Positions 9,270 through 19,920 of a stretch of DNA of 64,000 nucleotides are shown here, piece after piece (position 1 is the stretch's first letter; every line of letters starts with the position of its first letter). This stretch comes from Pseudoips prasinana (lineage: Eukaryota > Arthropoda > Insecta > Lepidoptera > Nolidae). Location: assembly GCA_951640165.1 (NCBI GenBank), contig OX621255.1:32276001-32340000 (forward strand), given 5' to 3'. The position numbers were made by a program, and so were the translations under genes. Under the pieces are notes generated by a model that made no database searches, had not been told where the DNA came from, and saw nothing but the letters and a program-made list of their open reading frames with translations.

Positions 9270-10729
9270 ATGGTATTAGAAATATTTAAAACTGTGCAAC
9301 ACACAGAAAGACAAGTAAACAAGAGACACCGTGAATACGTTGGTGATACATTATTATTGCAATTCTTTCTTAACAAGTAAGTTACATATTAATGAATAGA
9401 TAAAAAAAACATATAGACATATTGACTCTCCCTATTAGCATAAATAAATGAATCAACACACACACATCGATATAGAAACACTGCAAAGTTGCAATGATAT
9501 TATTATGAATGAAGTATGAATCATGAGCTAAATTGAAGTTTTTTGTAATTATACAAAAGGTGTCGCTATATGCAGGCGTCTAAAGTCAAAACAACGGAAG
9601 ACATCCAAAAACCAGCTGATTACATTGTTTTCATACTTCCATAATGAAAGCATTGATCAGTCATGAATGTTTCTACTAATAAACATATTAACACTTTCTG
9701 TTGTTAGGTATACCAAGTGTTATTGCTGTAATTTAGAAAAAAAATGTCGTTATCGTGATTTTTTCTGTTTGGTATCATAAACACATTAGTAATCCATACA
9801 ATTTAGTATCTGCTTAGTATTGAAGTTTGGTGTACTTTGAATTTTGTAATGTGTCTAACGTGGCTCAGTATGACAGATGGAGCTTGAATAGGAATTTTCA
9901 ACATTCAAGAGGTAAGAAAATCCTTTTGTTATACTTACTTATTATTAATATTATCTACAGTATTAAAAATTAAATTGCAACATTAATCCAAATTTTGATG
10001 AATTCAATTCTGGTTACCAAATAAAAGTTTATGCAAAGTAAACGACATGTTGAACCGGATTAGAAAATATCCTAACAAGTAGATGAATTTAAAAAAATGG
10101 GATTCGGTTTTAATTTGTGAGAGCTATTTCTATGTAAAATCTTTTTTGAAGGCAACACATATATGCATAAATTCACTCACCTTCCAAACTTGATATGCAT
10201 TATTCTTGTATTTAATAATTTACATGACTAAGAGGTAAAGTTACTTGCGTAAATCCTTCGTCGGAATACAGTATACGACTATTTCGACGAAGGCTCAAAA
10301 ACAATAATATTTTGTTCACTCCATCGGTTTTTATCAAAAGCACAGTATTCTCGGTGTTCTTGTACGGGTGACATTTATTATTTATCGGAATATCTTGGCA
10401 AATCTTGGTATTTTATATCAGTTTATTCCACCACTTTCCTTGCTCATGATCCTTTTCAGTTTAGAATCTTTGATTGTGGAATCAAACACTCTGAATCATG
10501 GCAGTACGACCTGCACAAAGTTAACATGAGTTTCAGAAAGGTGTAAAGGATTACTACCTTTTACTACCTTTTAGTAATTTATTATACAAGGTATAAGTAC
10601 ACAGACTATAACTGCCCCCCTTAGATAACCCTTATTTCTGTTCATGCCTTGGTTGTGTGGAAGCGATGATAAGTTAGTGTTAAGGCCCCTAATTGTATAC
10701 AAACAAATCTATCTATTTATAGTAAGAAA
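9270..10729. other. Unrecognised AT-rich intergenic DNA
   Basis: No coding frame, tRNA-like head or repeated terminus recognised on either strand. A short direct duplication TTACTACCTT is seen near 10552-10572. Confidence 0.5.
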
Positions 10730-10734
10730 AAAAA

Positions 10735-11050
10735 TTGGCCGAGGATCGACCCCTGTGGGATAACCATCGTGACCACTGATCCCAGACATCTTTGGCGGTC
10801 AATATTGAATGCCTAATAGCTTTGACGTAACATCTATATAATTATATAAAACTAGATTAACAATCACTCGCTTAGGTGCCTTCAGTACTGTTTGCTTTTG
10901 CAAACCAAAACTATTCTTGGTCAAACTCTTATCCACTACATTTTGAACTACGCTATTAATGTCAGGTATTCGGAGTTTGCTGAAGTAAATAAACTTGAGG
11001 ATTGCGTAAAATGTATCTTTAATCTCTGAAAGTACGACCATGTCTCAAAA
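10735..11050 (-). pseudogene. Decayed LINE reverse-transcriptase fragment
   Basis: On the reverse strand one frame reads VIPQGSILGQ near 10740-10770, the conserved QGSILGP block of CR1/Jockey-type reverse transcriptases. An 80-codon frame upstream (10799-11041) belongs to the same domain in a shifted frame. Confidence 0.6.
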
Positions 11051-11104
11051 TTCTGCAACAGTCCCAATTACCACTAAATCCATCTTAACCATAACCCATG
11101 GATA

Positions 11105-11165
11105 AAAAAGGTTTTTATTCACGTAGACTTTAAAAAAGCGCTAGTAAATAGTCAGAACACGTTTG
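11105..11165 (+). repeat. Short dispersed repeat G, copy 1
   Basis: Shares GGTTTTTATTCACGTAGACT and the following AAAGCGCTNGTAAATAGTCA with 54664-54730; part of it recurs reversed at 47476-47530. Probably the end of a longer element. Confidence 0.65.
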
Positions 11166-11208
11166 TAGTAATTAACAGTTATGTATACATTATTATTATA
11201 TCTTCGCA

Positions 11209-11545
11209 GACTACCTCATTGGTCTAGCGGTAGCATGTTCAACCGCAGAAAATGAGGTCCTGAGTTCAAATCCCGGGTCGGGCCAAAAAGTGATGTTGGG
11301 ATTTTTCCGTAAAAAGAAATTTCTCAGTATCAGCCCGAAGTCTGGAAGTTGGCGGTATTACACCCCCGTGCTTCGTAGAGCACGTAAAGCTGTCGTTCCT
11401 GTACCTGACCTCTTTCCGATCGTGTCGCTAGTCGTCCCATCGGATCATGAGAGTGGAATAGAAAGTGCCCCACTGTTTGGGCACACACTTGTGCACTATA
11501 ACATGTTCTGCGCAATTGCCTAATGTCCATTGAGAATTCGGCCGG
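11209..11545 (+). mobile_element. SINE-1, tRNA-derived, near-complete copy
   Basis: The tRNA-like head has an A-box (TGGTCTAGCGG) and B-box (GTTCAAATC), followed by a body of about 270 bp ending near GGCCGGGAAGACATCATC. Other copies: 11820-12062 (degenerate), 12205-12308 (tail), 18831-19496 (reverse, interrupted), 42282-42560 (degenerate), 52527-52898 (reverse). The head is not a functional tRNA because pairing is broken and the body continues. Confidence 0.85.
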
Positions 11546-11819
11546 GAAGACATCATCTTGGCAGAAATACTTGAATATTATGCCTCCTTCTCAAAATCCC
11601 CCAAAAGCATTGTCCACAGTAGAGTGACTACGCACGGTTTTGGTATAATTTAATTTATTTACATTAAAAATAAAACTGATAATAGTTCGGATGAATCCGT
11701 TTTCTTCTCGAACTTGTTTTCCGTTCGAGGGGTCAGGCTTCCAACAAGACGACTTCCTTCCGAAAACAAAAAGAGTAATAACATGACCTCTTCTAATCGC
11801 TATAGACTATTTTAATGAA

Positions 11820-12062
11820 ACTGTCGCGTTGGTCTAGAGATAGCGAGTTTAACCTTAGATAGTGAAGTACTTTTTGTACAGTTTCAATTTTGGGTATGGC
11901 CAAACAGTGTTATTGGAACTTTCTGGCAAGAAAAATACTCCGTAGCAGTCCGGAGTCTAGGGATGGGCGGTCTTATACACCCGTACCTCAGAGAACACAT
12001 AAAAGCACATGATCTCCCCCGGTCTTGTCGGATAGTCATTCCATGGAATTATGAGAGTGACA
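11820..12062 (+). mobile_element. SINE-1, degenerate copy
   Basis: Aligns from the A-box (TTGGTCTAGAGATAGC) to the ATTATGAGAGTGAC portion with many substitutions. A second tail-only piece lies at 12205-12308. Confidence 0.7.
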
Positions 12063-12204
12063 TTTTCTAACTCCTCCTTTTATTTCTTTCTGATTAAATT
12101 CGTTGCGGGATCCAAGACAGTTAAAGCGATTCCCCGCGACATGCCTGAGCCTCACCGCTCAGTATCATTACATTGTGTGCCACTGTTGATCCTGGCTTAC
12201 AGGA

Positions 12205-12308
12205 GTTGCAGTGGTGGGTAAGAGGTAGGGACTAGTCCCGAATTATGAGAGTGAAAGAATAGAGAGTGCACCCGCTCTTTTCGCATACATTCTTGCACTA
12301 TAACTCCT
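12205..12308 (+). mobile_element. SINE-1 tail fragment
   Basis: Matches the SINE-1 3' part (GAGAGTG, AGAGAGTGCACCCGCTC, TTGCACTATAACTCC). The head is missing. Confidence 0.6.
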
Positions 12309-12314
12309 ATATCC

Positions 12315-12580
12315 TTGGTCGCTCTGGTGGAAACTCCGTCAGAAGCACTAGCACTAGCAATTGAGAAAGAATATCATCACCCCATCTCATCCCGTGGGAG
12401 GCATAGAAATCGTCCGAGGGAATACCTACCAGAGAACGCGCAGCAACGTTTTTCTGTGAACTATGACCATCAAACTGCGGTCGCCAACCCGTCTGCCAAG
12501 TGTGGCGATAACGGCATATCCCTCCATTATTTGGGGAGGCCTTTGTGCAGCAGTGGACGTCCATTGGTTGACATGATGAT
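12315..12580 (+). repeat. Dispersed repeat F, copy 1
   Basis: About 250 bp containing CACCCCATCTCATCCCGTGG and GCCAAGTGTGGCGATAACGG. Recurs at 27660-27845 (reverse), 41975-42245 and 47640-47880 (reverse). It ends in GCAGCAGTGGACGTCCATTG, a phrase also found at RTE 3' ends, followed by ATGATGATGA. Confidence 0.75.
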
Positions 12581-12611
12581 GAATAAAATTGAAGTTCGAC
12601 TTATATTTACC

Positions 12612-12690
12612 CAGCCTGTTGGTATCTAGCCTGTTGGTATAGTGGTTAGAGACCCTGACTGCTAAGCTAGTTAGCCTGAGTTCTGCCATT
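12612..12690 (+). mobile_element. SINE-5-type tRNA-like head fragment
   Basis: Reads CCTGTTGGTATAGTGGTTAG, then a degenerate B-box region, directly before a LINE tail. Resembles the head of the SINE at 19921. Confidence 0.5.
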
Positions 12691-13050
12691 AGTTTACGAT
12701 ATCTATGTCGTAGACTCTCGGTAGACGATGTCGCGATGTCGGCAGACCTCTGCTTCGCTTTAAAGACTGCACCAAGCAGGATATGGCCGCTTTTAAAATT
12801 GACCATTGTAGCTGGGAAAAGCTCGCTGAAAATAGAGTTGAATGGCGCAAAAGTGTAGTGGAGGGTCGTAAGATCTCTGATGAAACCTGGTTCGGAGTAC
12901 TTGCTGATAAGAGACAGAAGCGACATAAAAGCGGCTCGGCACCAACCACCGCAAACTTCTCTTGTCAGGCCTGCGGCAGGCTATGTCGCTCTCGCATCGG
13001 TTTATTTAGCCACCAAAAAAAATTACTCTCCGACATTGCGCCGTAAATCG
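12690..13050 (+). pseudogene. 3' end of a C2H2-tailed LINE (reverse-transcriptase C-terminus)
   Basis: Reads RFKDCTKQDMAAFKID, WEKLAENRVEWRKSV, DKRQKRHK and a C2H2-like finger starting FSCQACGRLCRSRIGLFSHQ. This order (RYKD motif, WRQ-like motif, basic linker, terminal zinc finger) is characteristic of a common invertebrate non-LTR element tail. A related relic lies at 53821-54240 on the other strand. Truncated at the 5' side. Confidence 0.7.
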
Positions 13051-13356
13051 TCTGTAACAGACGCAAAGGCCATATATAGACTCTCTGGAGGGAAATTTAT
13101 AAATATATGGCTTTAGAAATCAGAATGGCGAAGAATCGTATGGAACTGTTATTTAACAAAAATGTCGATGAATCTCATAATAATACAGTCATAATTATAC
13201 AGCTTACCGTAATCATGGTATTAATGTGCTACGTAGCATCTCGTAGTGAAATCTTCTGGAAAAATACATCTTATTAATAAGTTAGCTGCGTGTGTGTGCA
13301 GCGGATAACAATCTATAGATACATTATTTTATTTATTTATTTATTTATTATTATTA

Positions 13357-13745
13357 TATAATAAAATCGTAGGAATGTCAAAACTGTACATTGAATATTT
13401 TTTTAAAGGATACTTGGGACGTAATCTACTATCGATGTCGAAGCTAAAAATATAGTTTTTAGAATTTTTGTCTGTATGTCTGTTTGTCTGTATGTACGTC
13501 CGGGCTATATCCAAAAAGTACTGCAATCCATGCAGTACTTTTTGGATATAGCCCGGACATACATACAGACAAACAGACATACAGACAAAAATTCTAAAAA
13601 CTATATTTTTACTTCAAATTTTGCATGAGTATTTCAAAGAGGTCGGGTCAACATATAGGCTACATATAATCACGCTATCACCTACGGGGAGGAGGTGTAA
13701 TAATTTATAAATTTTAACACGAGTATAACCGCGGGGCACAGCTAG
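13357..13745 (+). mobile_element. Helitron-like family 1, copy with internal palindrome
   Basis: Body matches the copies at 15115-15449, 21101-21399 and 50069-50390, and ends in CCGCGGGGCACAGCTAG. The 5' end is degenerate in an ATTT-repeat. Unlike the others it contains a near-perfect inverted duplication with 80-bp arms (13446-13525 and 13531-13610, centre ATCCA), so one internal segment is present twice in mirror orientation. Confidence 0.8.
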
Positions 13746-13879
13746 TAATTAATCTATTTATTCATTTTAAATCAAAAATCCCATAGATTTGTGTTTTAGG
13801 GTCTTAGGTACGCGTTAAAAGTGTCAAAACGGGGCCCGTATGAGTATTCGGCTGTCTCTCCGTTTTTGATAGTATATAA

Positions 13880-14056
13880 CAAGCTGTGCTCCGCGGTTTT
13901 ACCCGCGTTAAACTTTATCAATCATAGCATATGTGTTAATCCAGGGTGTCAGCTAACTCCATACAAAATTTTATTAAAATCGCTCCAGCCGTTTAGACGT
14001 GAAGAAGTAACAAACATACACACTCACAAACTTTCGCCTTTATAATATTAGTGTGA
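13880..14056 (-). mobile_element. Helitron-like family 2 copy
   Basis: Read on the reverse strand it starts TCACACTAATATTATAAAGG and ends with a CGCGG/CCGCG hairpin plus a decayed CTTG in place of CTAG. The same family lies at 23457-23758; a related start lies at 62268. Confidence 0.75.
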
Positions 14057-14567
14057 TTATTTTGCCGCTATTACTAACGGTTAAACTTAAGAACAATTTT
14101 AAATATGTTTACCCAATCGGATTGTTAAGGATCAGGTTTAATTTTTCAGGAACGGTTTGTAGTGGGTATTAAAACAAACTAACATTTTTATGTTCCGTTT
14201 TCTTCGCTTTATAATAAAAATAATCAAATAATAACATGCCCTTTAAAATAATATCTACAAATATTAAAAAAAATGTCGTTAAGTGCATGTCAAGCCACGC
14301 GCAATATAGGCTCCGTAATTCTTCATCGCCATAATACCGACTAAAAAGAGGGCTTTTTGTTGTTCCATAGGTACTGTAGATATTAAAAGTTAACGGTTTT
14401 TGCGCAAAACGGTCTAAAAACGGGCCCACATAGGACTATAGTAACTAATCATAGTCGACGCTCTAACCATATCATAATAATACACCAATATGATAATGCT
14501 GTTAACGTATAGGTACTACATTGACAATCTTGAAGTTTGAAACAATTTTCTTTGAAAGTATTTTTTT
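14057..14567. other. Unrecognised AT-rich DNA
   Basis: No gene or repeat copy recognised. Confidence 0.45.
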
Positions 14568-14793
14568 TTATCTCGGGACAATGTCACACAGATCATCCTA
14601 GCCCCAAACTAAGCAAAGCTTGTACTATGGGTACCAGGCGACGATATACATACTTATATAGATATATAAATACTTAAATACATAGAAAACATCCATGACT
14701 CATCACACAAATATTTGTACTTACCGGGATTCGAACCCAGGACCACCAGCTTCGTAGGCAGGAGCACTACCAACTAGGCTATGGTGACCATCG
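14568..14793 (-). mobile_element. SINE-3, tRNA-derived
   Basis: The head on the reverse strand reads GTTGGTAGTGCTCCTGCC and a B-box GTTCGAATCCC. The body includes CATGGATGTTTTC and GTACAAGCTTTGCTTAG. Other copies: 44756-45012, 48272-48522 (reverse), 53529-53760; a tail fragment at 22028-22250 is split by a small transposon. Confidence 0.85.
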
Positions 14794-14992
14794 ATAATAA
14801 TAAGATATGCCCTCATACACACTCCACATGATCCAGAAAGCCACAGTCTTAAATACTTGTCGTATCACACGAAAACTTGTCGTATCACACGAAAATTCCT
14901 CACATCATCCACGTTAACATCAGCGTATTCTATTAATCTGTCTTCACTCTTGGCTTTGATATTATTTACTACCATCGCAAAAGAGATAATAA

Positions 14993-15590
14993 TAATATCC
15001 TGGGACATTATTTACACACGGCCATCTGATCCCAAACCAAGCAGAGCTTGTACTATGGAAACCAGATAACTGATATATTACTTTTCTTTTGTAAATACAT
15101 AATTATATAGATAACTAGCTGTTCTCCGCGGTTTTACCCGCGTTTAGCTTTAAATATTATCACAGCTTCCCCCCCCCCCCCCCCCCCCTTAGGTAATAGC
15201 GTGATAATATGTAGCCTATATGTTGACCCGACCTCTTAGTAATATTCTTGCAAAAATTGAATTAAATCCATGCAGTACTTTTTGAGATTAGCCCGGACAT
15301 ACATACAGACAAACAGATTAACAGACAAAAATTCAAAAAATCTATATTTTTGGCTTCGATATCGATTGTAGATCACGCCACAAGAATCCTTTAAAAAAAA
15401 TATTCAATGTACAGTTTGGACTTTCCTACGATTTTATTATATGTATAGATAACACTCAGACTCAGGACAAACAGACATGCTCATGCACACAAATATCTGT
15501 TCTGGGTGGGAACCGAACCCATGACCTCCGGCGTGAAAAGCAAACATTTGCCCACCACGCCAACAGACCCGTGAGTATGGCAATACATCC
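14993..15590 (-). mobile_element. SINE-4 copy interrupted by a Helitron
   Basis: The tail (14993-15114) and head (15450-15590) of one SINE-4 copy are separated by the 335-bp element at 15115-15449. The uninterrupted copy at 21553-21815 gives the empty site. Confidence 0.85.
15115..15449 (-). mobile_element. Helitron-like family 1 copy nested in SINE-4
   Basis: On the reverse strand it starts TCTATACATATAATAAAATC and ends in GCTAG, with the CGCGG/CCGCG hairpin just before the end. It sits exactly between A (15114) and T (15450) with no target duplication, the Helitron signature. A run of about 19 C lies inside at 15170-15188. Confidence 0.88.
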
Positions 15591-16204
15591 TTCATTTTTT
15601 TTTCAAATTGTTTGATCACATAATTGGGGAGTCGGAGGGTAATATTTATTAAGGACTTTAAACGTTCGGGAAATATTCATCAAAATAAAAAAACCTTATT
15701 TCAAGACTTTTGATTAAATTTCTCTAGAACTGTCTAATGCACCACAACCAACGGGGTGGGAAGTAGACGAAAATGATTTTAGTTTAGTAGATAATGAGTC
15801 AGGATAGCTAGACAGTTCAATTTATAACATACGTTACCCTTGCATTATAATACATTTTCCACTCTTGCTACAGCAGTTACAACTTCTACTGCCATCTATA
15901 TGAGGTTATTAAAAATATATAATATTATATTATATACATTAAATATAAATATTATTTATTAGCTTTGCAGCTAAGTAGGTACCTTAGATCTAAGGTAGTC
16001 TAAGTATTGTATCCACTTGTATTTCGAATATAGACCTTTTGTATAATAATAATAATACAGAAAGCAGCCATATTAAATACTTGTAGGATAGTACGTAAGT
16101 TCCTACAAAATAATTACCAAACATCACTCCCTTCCTTCTTCCTTCCTTCGGGGTAGCACTTGACCTAGGTCCGTGTTGCCTTAAGATACCGGCACAAGCC
16201 GAGA
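15591..16204. other. Unrecognised AT-rich DNA
   Basis: Nothing recognised apart from short AT stretches (15920-15960). Confidence 0.45.
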
Positions 16205-16330
16205 TATACCGATGTATAAAAAACAATAATAATATCCTGGGACATTATTCACACACGGCCATCTCATCCAAAACTAAGCAGAGCTTGTACTATGGAAACC
16301 AGATATCTAACTGATATACTACATAATATA
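16205..16330 (-). mobile_element. SINE-4 tail fragment
   Basis: Matches the tail of the 21553-21815 copy (AATATCCTGGGACATTATT, AAGCAGAGCTTGTACTATGG). The tRNA-like head is absent. Confidence 0.7.
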
Positions 16331-16339
16331 CTACTTTTT

Positions 16340-16595
16340 TAACCGACTTCCAAAGGAGGAGGTTCTCAAGTTCACCGGTATTTTTTTTTTTTATGTATGT
16401 ACACCGATTACTCGGAGATTTATGATCCGATTTACGTGATTCTTTTTTAGTTTGATGCGGAATAGTTGCCATTTGGTCCCATAAAAATGTTATATAGATT
16501 GGCCCAGTAGTTTTCATTTTATGGACATTTTTGCATGATTTTTTTTGTATAAGTGGACGATGTCGATGATACACAGACGTTTGTAAATCTTAGCT
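16340..16595 (+). repeat. Dispersed AACCGACTTCC repeat
   Basis: Begins AACCGACTTCCAAAGGAGG and contains ATGTATGTACACCGATTACT and GATTTACGTGATTCTT. Part of the same sequence recurs at 16735-16830 and, more diverged, at 22730-22900. Class unknown. Confidence 0.65.
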
Positions 16596-16831
16596 AGTCA
16601 AGCTAGACTCATCCTGTTCAAGTGTGTCTTGGCATGAACATAAACAACAATTTCAGACGACTAGCGTTTAATACTTTAAAGTTTAAGCGTTTAAGCTTTT
16701 TCTGTGGAAGCGCATGTAGGCGCACCTTTTAGCACCAGCGTATTTTTTTATGTACGTACACCGATTACGCTGAGATTTATGAACCGATTTACGTGATTCT
16801 TCTTTAGTTTGATGCGGAATAGCTGCCAGTT

Positions 16832-17418
16832 TTGGGGTTCTGTAGCCAAATGTCTTTCACAAAGGTTCTTCTTGATTTGTCATGTCTGTATGTCTGCCCG
16901 TCCGTATGCCACAGCCACTTTTTTCCGAAACTATAAGAACTATACTGTCGAATCTTGGTCAGCAGATGTATTCCGTGAACTAAGATTTTCACACAAAAAT
17001 AGAAAAACAAACAATAAAATTTAGGGGTTCCCTATACTTACTTGGAACTGAATTTAAAAAAAAATCATTATACTATACATGTGGGGTATCTATGGATAGG
17101 ACTTCGAAAATGATATTGAGGTTTATAATATAATTATTTCTTAACTGTATAGTTTGCGCGAGAGACACTTCCAAAGGCGCAAAATGCCCCCCCCCCCTTC
17201 CCTGTAACTTCTAAAATAAGAGAATCATAAAACTAAAACAAATAGATGATGTACATTACCATGCAAACTTCCACCGAAAATTGGTTTGAAAGAGATCTAG
17301 TAAGTAGTTTTTTTAATGCGTCATAAATCGTAAACCGCAATTTACCTTCCATTCTATCATCTCAAATACTTGCTGCTACGGAAAGAAACATTCCGCCTTT
17401 CACGGGCGAGTCCGACTC
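16832..17418 (-). repeat. Dispersed repeat family A, copy 2
   Basis: Reverse copy of 52-616, near full length, with a C run at about 17187-17198. Followed by locally repeated AGATCTAGT/AGACTCAT-type motifs (17420-17680). Confidence 0.75.
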
Positions 17419-17419
17419 A

Positions 17420-17680
17420 TTATCTAATCAATGATAAATAAGACCTAGGCTATCAGCCCTCTGCTCAGTAGACTCGTTGGCTAATCGATCATTAATAAGA
17501 TCTAGTCTTCATAGACTCATACCCTCTGTTCAGCAGACTAGATGGCTATTCGATCATAAGATCATTCGATTCATAATAAGATCTAGTGTATAAGCCCTCA
17601 GCATACCTACACCTATGCGCTTGCTGTTCAGACTTTCATAAATCTTAGCTAGTCTAGACTCGTACTGTGCAAGTTTTCTT
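17420..17680. repeat. Degenerate local tandem repeat
   Basis: Three or four imperfect units of about 70 bp containing CGATCATTAATAAGATCTAG and GCCCTCTGCTCAGTAGACT variants. Its last unit (TAAATCTTAGCTAGTC) also resembles 16585-16630. Confidence 0.5.
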
Positions 17681-17896
17681 AGAGTGAACGTAATTTTATG
17701 TAGTTTTTCTTACTTTACAAACGGTCTTTTAGATCATTCACTGTCCCACAAGAACGTGAAAAAGAGTTTCGAACAACATTTTTTCGGAAGATGTTTCTTT
17801 TTTCCGTTCTCGTTTGTTGGGATCTATAGTTTTGAGGCGCGCTGCACCTTTCGAAGTCCTAACCATAGCTAGACACTAAAAAGTAACAAATAAAAA

Positions 17897-18470
17897 AAAC
17901 TTCGTTTAAAAAAACCGACTTCAAAAACTAAAAAGTATAAAAAAAATATCTTAATAAAGATTTAATTTAATACATCACTTATAATATAATATTAATGAAA
18001 TAATATAATTTGTATGTGCTACCTATTGATAGGTTTGAAGTCGGTGCCAAGCCCTAAGCAAAATAAAAGTTAATATTACATACAGCTTTCATACTTTGTG
18101 ATGAAATTCCTACACTAAAGATTAACCTAAGTAAATAAACTTAAAGAACAATATGAATTGATATGAAACAGATGAAACTATATCATAAAAATATATGACG
18201 ACCGTCAACGACGCGACGTCTGCACGCTTGGGTTGTTTGTGTAGAAATACGAAGCTATCCCGCTGAAAGTAACACGCGGCGAGTGTGGTACCTACTATTA
18301 CATTTGGCTTGGCACCGACTTCAAACCTATCAATAGGTAGCACATACAAATTGTATTATTTCATTAATATTATATTATAAGTGATGTATTAAATTAAATC
18401 TTTATTAAGATATTTTTTTTATACTTTTTAGTTTTTGAAGTCGGTTTTTTTAAACGAAGTTTTTTTTATC
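17897..18470. mobile_element. Foldback (MITE-like) element with arms of about 160 bp
   Basis: Left arm (about 17897-18054) and right arm (about 18308-18469) are inverted copies, starting CTTCGTTTAAAAAAACCGAC and reaching CCTATCAATAGGTAGCACA. The spacer is about 250 bp. No transposase. Confidence 0.8.
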
Positions 18471-18489
18471 TTTTGCAAAAACATACTTA

Positions 18490-18628
18490 TGTAGATAAGG
18501 AAGGGGGTAATGCCGACGCCCGCAAAAAGTGTCAGTTGGTGTCGGACTTCCATCGACTAAACCTAACCTGCCGTGGACTGCTCCTGGCGCCTGATGGGAG
18601 GAGCCCCGGGAAAGCGGGTATGCTCGTG
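18490..18628 (-). mobile_element. R1-clade LINE, 5'-truncated 3' fragment
   Basis: Reverse copy of the 3' UTR of the element at 1692-7723 (CCCGGGGCTCCT...GCCGTGGACT...). Divergent and lacking a clean A tail. Confidence 0.75.
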
Positions 18629-18830
18629 ACTAAAATAGTCCTTACTACCTACGTTATAAAGGCGACGTGAAGGTCAATTTCGTAATCACCAAAGTGTCTT
18701 CGAATGAACAAGGACATTTTTTGGTAATGTGGCTGAAATATGGACGGTTTAAGGACAGCCTAACGAACTGATACTATTAAGCATTTATTTTGTGAGTTAT
18801 TAAAAAAACACGAGTCGAATTTCGGTCAGT

Positions 18831-19496
18831 GTCAATGGAGATTAGCCAAGTGCGCGGGACATGTTAAAGTGCACAAGTGTATACGCAAACATAGGGACAC
18901 TTGCTATTCAACCACTCTTATGATCCGATTCAACGATATGACTGGAAAGAGGTGAGATGCAGGACCGTCGGATTTACGTGCTTCTTCCAGACTTCGGACT
19001 GATACATCATCTATACAGCATGTAACGTAATTAACGCACACCCTCAAACACCCCATTTAGAATATTAGGTATGTAGTAAACATAATACATACACTGTATT
19101 TTAATTTAACATGTATATGCATTTTTATTTACTAAATTAGTTTCTTGGAGTAAAGTTTATTTTTCTTTATTTTGTATTGAATGATGGAATTTGTATGTAT
19201 ACAAATAAAACTGCTATTTTAAAAGTCTTATTACTTTGACTTACGGTCCATTTAAATTTGTTTTGACTGTACAGTGTTAATATGACAATAATTTCCGTAG
19301 TTTTAATTAGGAATAAAAAATTACCTATATTAAAAATGAAATAAATCGATTTTGAACTAACTACTTTCAGGATGTGCGTTAATTAAGTTACATGTTGTAT
19401 AAACATTTTCTATGAAAACAATGCCAAAATCACGTATGGCCCGATCCGGGATTTAAACCCGGGACCTCATTATCTTCAGTTAAACACGTATCACTA
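18831..19496 (-). mobile_element. SINE-1 copy split by a 386-bp TA-flanked element
   Basis: The SINE-1 tail (18831-19011) and head (19402-19496) are parts of one reversed copy. The interruption is the element at 19014-19399. Confidence 0.65.
19014..19399. mobile_element. Mariner-like MITE inside SINE-1
   Basis: Terminal inverted repeats of about 30 bp (left TACAGCATGTAACGTAATTA; right end, read inversely, starts TACAACATGTAACTTAATTA), flanked by TA on both sides. No coding capacity. Confidence 0.65.
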
Positions 19497-19920
19497 GAAT
19501 ACAAGGAAATATAAAAATTCTTAAACATTTTCATATGCAATTTTCAGCTCTAGGGCCTACTACTATCTATTTTCGATACACTGCCCCTTACGCCCTGTGT
19601 AGTGAGAATACAAAATAAATTTAATGTTGACACTGATATGTTACTGCAACTATTGATACTGAAAACATCGGTCACGTTGGAGTCCGACTCCTGAAGGGTT
19701 CCGTACTATGATACGAAACGTCCAACGAAAAAGAAAACAAAGAGTACCAATGAAAAAAAAAAACATACAAAAAGTCCGAATGACAATCTTGTACAATTGT
19801 ACTAGATTGTCAGTAATTGAGCAAAAATCATCGCAATAATGACTTTTCTTTTATGGGTGCTCTAATTATTATTTTAATTTAAAAGGATTTTTATTATTTG
19901 ATGCTATAGAAATTGACTGG

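Noticed and set aside
11209..11284. tRNA-like sequence with A and B boxes
   Set aside because: Part of a SINE head repeated several times in the window with a common non-tRNA body; the same applies to the other heads (22260, 44756, 48580, 51483, 55962).
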